NCBI GenBank assembly: GCA_009841235.1
Contig: VXMH01000036.1
Location: 1 to 64,000, forward strand
Reading direction: 5' to 3'
DNA from: Caldilineaceae bacterium SB0661_bin_32
GTDB lineage: Bacteria > Chloroflexota > Anaerolineae > Caldilineales > Caldilineaceae
Length of the DNA: 64,000 bases
The notes beneath the pieces are model-generated. The model was given only the letters and a program-made list of their open reading frames with translations, made no database searches and had not been told where the DNA came from. The position numbers and the translations under genes are program-made. Below are positions 56,738-64,000 of this stretch, piece by piece; positions within the stretch are counted from its first letter, which is position 1; each line of letters starts with the position of its first letter.

Positions 56738-56950
56738 ATGGAGATTAAGATTAGCGAAAAGACGCGCCGGTTCGTCCTCCAAATGATTCCCAAAGAAGAG
56801 TTGCTAGCCGAACTTAGTCCCAAGGAGAGACTGGCGGGTCTGACAATTGGGGGACGCCGGCAACTCCTCCGATTGCTTCAGGAAGAGATGGGCAATGCCT
56901 CCGGGGATGCGTCGAACAACGATAAGGAAGCTGCAAAACCTACGGATTAA
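56738..56950 (+). CDS. Orphan copy of the Rpn-like C-terminal tail
   Basis: A 70-residue peptide whose sequence parallels only the last 75 residues of the preceding protein: MEIKISEKTRRFVLQMIPKEE, then LLAELSPKERLAGL, then RRQLLRLLQEEMG. The nuclease portion is missing. It may be a decayed duplicate or a separate small protein that pairs with the tail. A GTG at 56699 could extend it by 13 residues; ATG 56738 follows AAGGA. Confidence 0.5.
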   Translation: MEIKISEKTRRFVLQMIPKEELLAELSPKERLAGLTIGGRRQLLRLLQEEMGNASGDASNNDKEAAKPTD

Positions 56951-57170
56951 GGCATTGGCACGCATATTGGAAAGAATCTTCGCGACAGAGGGTAGAGCCA
57001 GCTGAGCTGCTTCAACAGGAGAGCGACGCCGCTCGAATCTATGCTTCCCTCCCGAGGAAGGCGGACAGTAAAAATATCCTATCGATGTAGATCCCTTGTC
57101 CATCCCTGAGCCGACCTCTTTCAGCGCTTGTAACGACGATCTACCATTCCAAGAACTGACGCAGTTGACA

Positions 57171-58232
57171 ATGCAGGAAAGTCGAGTGGGAGAATCCCCA
57201 GGCGCCTTCTTCGAAGATGTACATGTCGTAAAAATGCCCAGGCGTTTCGTCGGCTACCGGGGGAGTGCGGGCGACGTCGAGTTGCTCGGTGATGGACGGT
57301 TGCTGCTTGCTTACACCGGTTATCGCGAAAACGCCGGGGAAGGAAGCATCTTTGGTGACATCGAGGGACGGTTCTCCTTGGACCGGGGCAGGAGTTGGGG
57401 AGAGCCGTTTCTGCTGGTTGGCCGCCCAAAGCACGACCGCAAGGATGAAACCTGCCAGCACCCCAGCTTCCTGCGGCTGGCGAACGGCCAGTTACTGTTG
57501 ACTTACATTTACTTTGCGGGATCACATCCTCGTTTCGCGCACACGTACTACCGGCGTTCGACCGACGATGGGGCGACGTGGGGCGACCAGTTTATCGTCA
57601 CACCCCATGCCGGTACAAATCATGTTTTCAATGACAAGTTGATCCAACTGCCATCGGGTCGGATACTCGCGCCGTGCGAGAGAGAAATCAGGGAGGAGGG
57701 CGGCGACCACCGCGGTTATGTGAGCGCGGTCTTCTATTCCGATGACGACGGCTATTCCTGGCGCCAGTCGGAGAATGTCGTCGATATGCTGCCGGTGGAG
57801 GCGCAGGAGCCGCACGTGGTCCCGTTGCGCGACGGCCGGGTGATGATGCTCTGCCGGACGTACAGCGGCTACGTTGTGCGATCCTACTCGGACGACGAAG
57901 GGGTCACGTGGTCGCCGGGTGAGGCGGTGCGCAGTCTGAAGCTTCCAACCAACTCGTCGGCGCTTAATGTCAAGCGTATCCCATCTACCGGCGATTTGGT
58001 TCTGCTGCGCTCGACCGGCACAAAGGGCAGATTCCGGACACCGTTCGTCTCCACGATTTCAACGGATGAGGGTCTTACCTGGAGCTATGAACGGGCGATT
58101 GGTTCTGATCCTGATGACGACTATGGCTATCCGAGTCTGACCTTTATCGATGATGTAGCCCTGGTCAGCTATCACAAGCGCGACGGCATCTATGTGGCGC
58201 GAATCGGAATCGACTGGTTCTACGGCAATTAG
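57171..58232 (+). CDS. Sialidase-fold (BNR/Asp-box) protein
   Basis: A six-bladed propeller protein of the sialidase superfamily, 353 residues from ATG 57171. Five Asp-box repeats (S-x-D-x-G-x-T/S-W) are visible: SLDRGRSW, STDDGATW, SDDDGYSW, SDDEGVTW, STDEGLTW. There is no signal peptide at the chosen start. True sialidases need an Arg triad and Tyr nucleophile that I cannot confirm by eye, so it may act on another glycoside or only bind. A TTG at 57096 could lengthen it. It converges with the ATP synthase operon. Confidence 0.82.
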   Translation: MQESRVGESPGAFFEDVHVVKMPRRFVGYRGSAGDVELLGDGRLLLAYTGYRENAGEGSIFGDIEGRFSLDRGRSWGEPFLLVGRPKHDRKDETCQHPSFLRLANGQLLLTYIYFAGSHPRFAHTYYRRSTDDGATWGDQFIVTPHAGTNHVFNDKLIQLPSGRILAPCEREIREEGGDHRGYVSAVFYSDDDGYSWRQSENVVDMLPVEAQEPHVVPLRDGRVMMLCRTYSGYVVRSYSDDEGVTWSPGEAVRSLKLPTNSSALNVKRIPSTGDLVLLRSTGTKGRFRTPFVSTISTDEGLTWSYERAIGSDPDDDYGYPSLTFIDDVALVSYHKRDGIYVARIGIDWFYGN

Positions 58233-58252
58233 GATCAACTGTTGAATCGAAA

Positions 58253-58280
58253 AGGCCGGGTCTTAGCTAAGACCCGGCCT
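58253..58280. terminator. Strong bidirectional terminator
   Basis: A 28-base perfect palindrome (arms AGGCCGGGTCTTAG and CTAAGACCCGGCCT) followed by CGTTTT, between the sialidase-fold gene and atpC. On the minus strand it is followed by TTTTCG. Confidence 0.9.
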
Positions 58281-58304
58281 CGTTTTGCCTGTTGAAAAGG
58301 GGCG

Positions 58305-60193
<1,889 letters not shown>

Positions 60194-60208
60194 TCAGCCC
60201 GCTCAGTT

Positions 60209-61081
60209 CTATTCGAGGCCGATCGAACCGCCGATAATGTCCATCAGTTCACGGGTGATGCCTTCCTGACGGGCCTTGTTGTAGGTCAATGTCAACTCGT
60301 CGACGAGCTCATTGGCGGCTTCGGTGGCGTTGCGCATGGCGACCATGCGGGCCGAATGTTCGCTGGCGATGCTTTCGTACATGGCCTGCAAGATCTGCAC
60401 TTCGGTGAAGCCGATCAGTACCTGCTCCAACACGGCCTCGACGCTTGGCTCAAAGATATAGTCCGGCGGCATCGTTGCGGTTGTCTCTGCCGGAACGACG
60501 GGCAGAATCTGTTGCACTGTGGGCCGCTGGATCAGCGTGTTGACGAAGTCGGTAAAGATGATATGGACCTCATCGAAGCGCTCGGAGCGAAAGTCATCGA
60601 TGACAGTTCGGGAGATGGGCGCGATGTCGGCGGTGGCGAGGGTATCGGGCATGTTGGTGAATTCGGCGCGGATGGCCGGGTCGTAGCGCAGAAGCCAGTC
60701 ACGGCCCTTCCTGCCGACGACGACGACCTCTACTTCCCGTCCCTGGTCGCGCTGCTTCTTGATGAAGGCTGCATTTTCGCGCAACACATTGGCATTGAAG
60801 CCACCGGCCAGGCCGCGATCAGCCGTGATGAGAACGATCCCGACCCGCTTAATTTCGGCTCTGGAGGTGATGAGCGCGTCCATGGCGTCGCCGCTCCCGT
60901 GCAGGCGGGCGATGTGGCTCAGCACTTCGAGGGCTTTTTCCGCGTAGGGGCGGGTCGCCATTACCTGCTGCTGGGCGCGGCGCATCTTGGATGCAGCAAC
61001 GGCCTCCATCGCTCGCGTGACCTGAGAGATGTTCCTGACCGAACGGATGCGACGGCGAATCTCACGTGTGCTTGCCACCAA
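60209..61081 (-). CDS. atpG: ATP synthase F1 subunit gamma
   Basis: Central stalk subunit, 290 residues. The N-terminal helix [32 protein letters not shown] and the C-terminal helix [37 protein letters not shown] pattern are typical. [13 protein letters not shown] is the conserved middle block. Between atpA and atpD in the operon. Confidence 0.97.
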   Translation of the reverse strand: MVASTREIRRRIRSVRNISQVTRAMEAVAASKMRRAQQQVMATRPYAEKALEVLSHIARLHGSGDAMDALITSRAEIKRVGIVLITADRGLAGGFNANVLRENAAFIKKQRDQGREVEVVVVGRKGRDWLLRYDPAIRAEFTNMPDTLATADIAPISRTVIDDFRSERFDEVHIIFTDFVNTLIQRPTVQQILPVVPAETTATMPPDYIFEPSVEAVLEQVLIGFTEVQILQAMYESIASEHSARMVAMRNATEAANELVDELTLTYNKARQEGITRELMDIIGGSIGLE

Positions 61082-61154
61082 TGCCTCCTCAGACGCAGTG
61101 AGCTGTGGCCGAATGCCGGGTTACTGCGCTGGTCGCTGATAACCGATCTACGGT

Positions 61155-62684
61155 TTATTCAGACCCCGTCCAACTGCCGTTAAAGGTCTCCAGGGCCAGG
61201 CGCAGTGAATCGAGCGATTCATCGGGCAGGTCTTGCGCGCGCAGGATGGTCTGGCCAATCTCGGGATGGTTGGCATCCATGTAGGCGTGCATCTCCAGCT
61301 CCCAGCGCTTTACATCGGTGACATCGACTTCGTCTACGTAGCCGTTTGTCACTGCGAAGAGACTCATGACCTGCTTGTCCAACTGCAAGGGTTCGTACTG
61401 GGGCTGCTTCAGAGTTTCCTGAATGCGCTGACCGCGATTGAGCTGACGCTGGGTTGCTGCGTCAAGGTCCGATCCGAACTGGGCAAAGGCGGCCAGTTCA
61501 CGGAACTGGCTGAACTCCAGTTTGAGGCGGCCGGCAACGCCTTTCATGGCCCTGGTCTGGGCGGAGCTGCCGACGCGACTGACCGAAAGGCCGACATTCA
61601 TGGCAGGGCGAATACCGGCGTAAAACAGATCGCTCTCAAGGAAGATCTGGCCGTCGGTAATGGAAATGACGTTGGTGGGAATGTATGCCGAGACGTCGCC
61701 GGCCTGGGTTTCGATCACCGGCAGCGCGGTCAGGCTGCCGCCGCCGAACTCGTCGTCGAGGCGGGCGGCCCGTTCCAGGAGGCGGCTGTGCAGATAGAAG
61801 ACGTCGCCGGGATAGGCCTCGCGACCGGGCGGGCGCCGCAGCAGCAGCGAAACCTGGCGGTAGGCCTGGGCGTGTTTGGAGAGATCGTCGTAGACGATCA
61901 GCGCGTCGCGGCCCTGCTCCATGAACTCTTCGCCCATTGCGCAGCCGGCGTAGGGCGCCAGGAACTGCAGGGCGGCCGGATCGGCGGCGGAGGCGGTCAC
62001 GACGATCGTGTGATCCATAGCGCCGTATTTTTCGAGAGTACCGACGACCTGTGCCACGGTTGACTGCTTCTGACCGACGGCAACGTAGATGCAGATCAGG
62101 TCCTTGCCCTTCTGGTTGATGATCGTATCGACGGCGAGCGCGGTCTTGCCGGTCTGGCGGTCGCCGATGATCAACTCCCGCTGGCCGCGACCGATGGGAA
62201 TGAGCGCGTCGACAACGGTGATGCCGGTCTCGACGGGGGTATCGACGCCTTTGCGCAGCACGACGCCAGGGGCGATGCGCTCAACCGGACGGGTTGCGGT
62301 TGAATCAATAGGGCCTTTGCCGTCGAGCGGTTGACCGACGGCGTTGACCACGCGGCCGATGAGCGGGTCACCGACGGGGACGGAAGCCAGGCGGCCGGTG
62401 CTGCGCACGAGGTCACCCTCTTCGATCTCGGTGTATTCGCCCATGATGATGATACCGACGGAGTCATCGTTCAGGTTCTGGGCGATCCCGAGCACGCCGG
62501 TCTTGGTGAACTCGACCAACTCGCTGGCCATGACCCCTTGCAGGCCGGAGATGATAGCGATGCCGTCACCGACTTCGACGACTTCGCCCACGTCCACGCG
62601 GCTGGGGGCCGGCTGGAAGTTGAGGATCTGCTGCTTGAGCCGGTCGGTAAATTCCTGGGTCAGCTCCTCAGTCTGAACTGCCAT
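61155..62684 (-). CDS. atpA: ATP synthase F1 subunit alpha
   Basis: Non-catalytic nucleotide-binding subunit, 509 residues. It has [15 protein letters not shown] Walker A (about 170), the arginine finger region [15 protein letters not shown] near 370, and the typical start [13 protein letters not shown] and end. The family-conserved phosphate-loop and RELIIGDRQ are intact. Confidence 0.98.
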   Translation of the reverse strand: MAVQTEELTQEFTDRLKQQILNFQPAPSRVDVGEVVEVGDGIAIISGLQGVMASELVEFTKTGVLGIAQNLNDDSVGIIIMGEYTEIEEGDLVRSTGRLASVPVGDPLIGRVVNAVGQPLDGKGPIDSTATRPVERIAPGVVLRKGVDTPVETGITVVDALIPIGRGQRELIIGDRQTGKTALAVDTIINQKGKDLICIYVAVGQKQSTVAQVVGTLEKYGAMDHTIVVTASAADPAALQFLAPYAGCAMGEEFMEQGRDALIVYDDLSKHAQAYRQVSLLLRRPPGREAYPGDVFYLHSRLLERAARLDDEFGGGSLTALPVIETQAGDVSAYIPTNVISITDGQIFLESDLFYAGIRPAMNVGLSVSRVGSSAQTRAMKGVAGRLKLEFSQFRELAAFAQFGSDLDAATQRQLNRGQRIQETLKQPQYEPLQLDKQVMSLFAVTNGYVDEVDVTDVKRWELEMHAYMDANHPEIGQTILRAQDLPDESLDSLRLALETFNGSWTGSE

Positions 62685-62776
62685 AAGCGCTGTCCTTTAT
62701 TATATATTTCAGTTTTCGGTTCCTGGCAGGCTTGCGTCCTGCAGGTCAGGTCCGAAACCGGCTGCCAATTCCAAAT

Positions 62777-63274
62777 TCACCGCACCGAAGACGCGACCAT
62801 TTCGCGCAGAGCCATCAGCCGATTTGCGACGGTGTTGTCGATCAACTGATCGCCGACGCGGATGCGCAGGCCGCCCATCAGGGATGGGTCAACGTCGAAG
62901 CTGAAGACGATATCCTCGCCGTACTGTGCGGTGAGTCGCTGGCGAATCTGCTCTTGCGCGTCGTCACCCAACTCGATGGCGCTTGTGATGTCAGCTGACT
63001 GCGGTCCGGTTTCACCCCGCAGACTGGCGCCCAAAGCGGCGATTACGCGCGGCAGGAGCGTTGCATCGCCCTCCTGCACGAGCATTTTGACGAAGTTTTG
63101 CAGTTCCGGGGCGGCGTCGTCGGGAATCGCGGCTGCGACGGAGTCGACGTCTGCGCCCAGTTTCGGGTCCTGCGCCAGGGCGTCAGCGATTTCGGTCAGC
63201 GTCGATTGCCACTGCTCTACGATTGCCTCGAGAATGGCCTGGGCATATCGTTCGGCCGTCGCGCGCTCGCTCAT
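62777..63274 (-). CDS. atpH: ATP synthase F1 subunit delta
   Basis: Peripheral stalk subunit (OSCP homologue), 165 residues. N-terminal helices with [13 protein letters not shown] and the C-terminal family block [25 protein letters not shown] are clear. Its start overlaps the atpF stop (ATGA). Confidence 0.95.
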   Translation of the reverse strand: MSERATAERYAQAILEAIVEQWQSTLTEIADALAQDPKLGADVDSVAAAIPDDAAPELQNFVKMLVQEGDATLLPRVIAALGASLRGETGPQSADITSAIELGDDAQEQIRQRLTAQYGEDIVFSFDVDPSLMGGLRIRVGDQLIDNTVANRLMALREMVASSVR

Positions 63275-63786
63275 GAACCGCTCCCGTTTTGCTGGGCCAG
63301 ATAGTCGGCGACAAAGCGTTCCTGCTCATCCCGGTTTGCCAGCTCACGGCCTAGGATCTGCTCGGTCGCGGCGATGGCCAGGTCGGCGATCTGCTTTCGG
63401 GCGTCGGCCATGACGGCGGCTGTCTGCGCCTCGGCGTCGGCTTGGGCCTTCATGCGGATTTCCTGGGCCTCCTGATCGGCGCGGCCGCGAACGTCCTGGG
63501 CGATGCGTTCGGCATCGCGGGTCGCCTGGGCGCGCACCTCCTGCGCTTCGCGGCGGGCCTCTTCGAGGATCGCCTGTTTCTCCGCTTCGGCTTCGGCGGC
63601 CGCGTTCGACGCCTTATCGGCCTGCTCCAAACCCTCGGCGATGCGCTGTTTGCGCTGCTCGATCATGTTCAGAACCGGCTTGTAGAGTAGCTGCTGCAGA
63701 ATAACCATCAACAGCCCGAAGTTGATGATCTGCGAGAGCAATAACTGCCAACTGATACCTAATTTATCGAGAGCGTCCAAGGCCAA
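63271..63786 (-). CDS. atpF: ATP synthase Fo subunit b
   Basis: A 171-residue peripheral stalk subunit with one N-terminal membrane helix (about 13-34, [20 protein letters not shown]) followed by a long charged coiled-coil rich in Ala, Glu, Arg and Gln. Only one b-type gene is visible, as in most non-photosynthetic operons. It overlaps atpH by four bases. Confidence 0.94.
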   Translation of the reverse strand: MALDALDKLGISWQLLLSQIINFGLLMVILQQLLYKPVLNMIEQRKQRIAEGLEQADKASNAAAEAEAEKQAILEEARREAQEVRAQATRDAERIAQDVRGRADQEAQEIRMKAQADAEAQTAAVMADARKQIADLAIAATEQILGRELANRDEQERFVADYLAQQNGSGS

Positions 63787-63894
63787 CCTCCTGGATACGC
63801 TGCAGTGGCTCGCGGTTCGGGGCCAGCCGTTTCACCGGCCTATGGAAGTGAACACAGGTCACTGACGACTGAACTCGGGCCACTGAGAACAGGT

Positions 63895-64000
63895 TTAGAC
63901 GAACTTGACCAACAGGGAGATAACGAGCGCATAGATAGCGACCGATTCACAGAAGGCGAAACCGAGCAGCATGTTCGTCTGCACAGTGTTGGTCACTTCA
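63895..64000 (-). CDS. atpE: ATP synthase Fo subunit c, C-terminal part (cut by window end)
   Basis: The last 34 residues of the ring subunit are in the window, followed by TAA. They form the second membrane helix with the ion-binding Glu in GFAFCESVAIYALVISL. The first helix and loop lie beyond 64000. The Glu is followed by Ser and, five residues on, Tyr. atpB and atpE's start are expected upstream on this strand. Confidence 0.92.
   Translation of the reverse strand, partial: EVTNTVQTNMLLGFAFCESVAIYALVISLLVKFV

Overview
The window is a GC-rich bacterial chromosome segment. It has about 56 protein-coding genes on both strands and no rRNA, tRNA, CRISPR array or complete insertion sequence that I can see. 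Gene content and style suggest a chemoheterotrophic member of the Chloroflexota, probably near Caldilineae/Anaerolineae. The grounds are Thr/Pro-rich linkers after lipoprotein signals, secreted SH3b/glycosidase chimeras, DUF4037 and YfhO proteins, phytanoyl-CoA-dioxygenase-like oxygenases, Moco hydroxylases and an atpEFHAGDC operon. This assignment is inferred from protein style; there is no marker RNA.

Layout: 1-939 is the 3' part of a cysteine-desulfurase-like gene, broken next to the window edge. 1202-5926 holds dnaK, a zinc-finger-less dnaJ/cbpA and an M1 peptidase lipoprotein. 5938-7532 holds DUF2071 and DedA-type genes, followed by a gene-poor gap with a terminator and a REP-like palindrome. 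8207-12776 holds a UvsE-type endonuclease, a DUF559-related protein and an IorA/IorB-type molybdenum hydroxylase. 12812-14613 is a minus-strand set: a small ferredoxin-like protein, a caspase-like protein and an HD hydrolase. 14848-22060 has a PucC-type transporter, a Get3/ArsA ATPase, a methyltransferase, truD, a LON-domain protein and an acetamidase. 22131-31951 has a YfhO-like membrane protein, an amidohydrolase, a DUF4037 protein, a GNAT-VOC fusion, a sulfite-oxidase-fold protein and NnrE/NnrD.

31970-36079 has a KDPG-type aldolase, plsX, a NERD-like membrane protein, radC and a frameshifted DUF3782-type nuclease remnant. 36210-49448 is mainly catabolic (DAAO-type oxidase, PQQ-type sugar dehydrogenase, two PhyH oxygenases, cyclase, aldehyde dehydrogenase, FGGY kinase). 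Interspersed are a DtxR-type regulator with ccmH/ccmG-like genes, rimO and a methyltransferase. 49501-51967 is proBA. 52472-58232 carries a 1073-residue secreted chimera, an Rpn-like nuclease with nonapeptide repeats, an orphan copy of its tail, and a sialidase-fold protein. 58305-64000 is the F1Fo ATP synthase operon on the minus strand, running off the end inside atpE.

The least explained items are the caspase-like gene and its neighbours, several nuclease-fold proteins that have lost catalytic residues or reading frame, the two-barrel secreted protein with its possible structured leader, and the tail-only paralogue.
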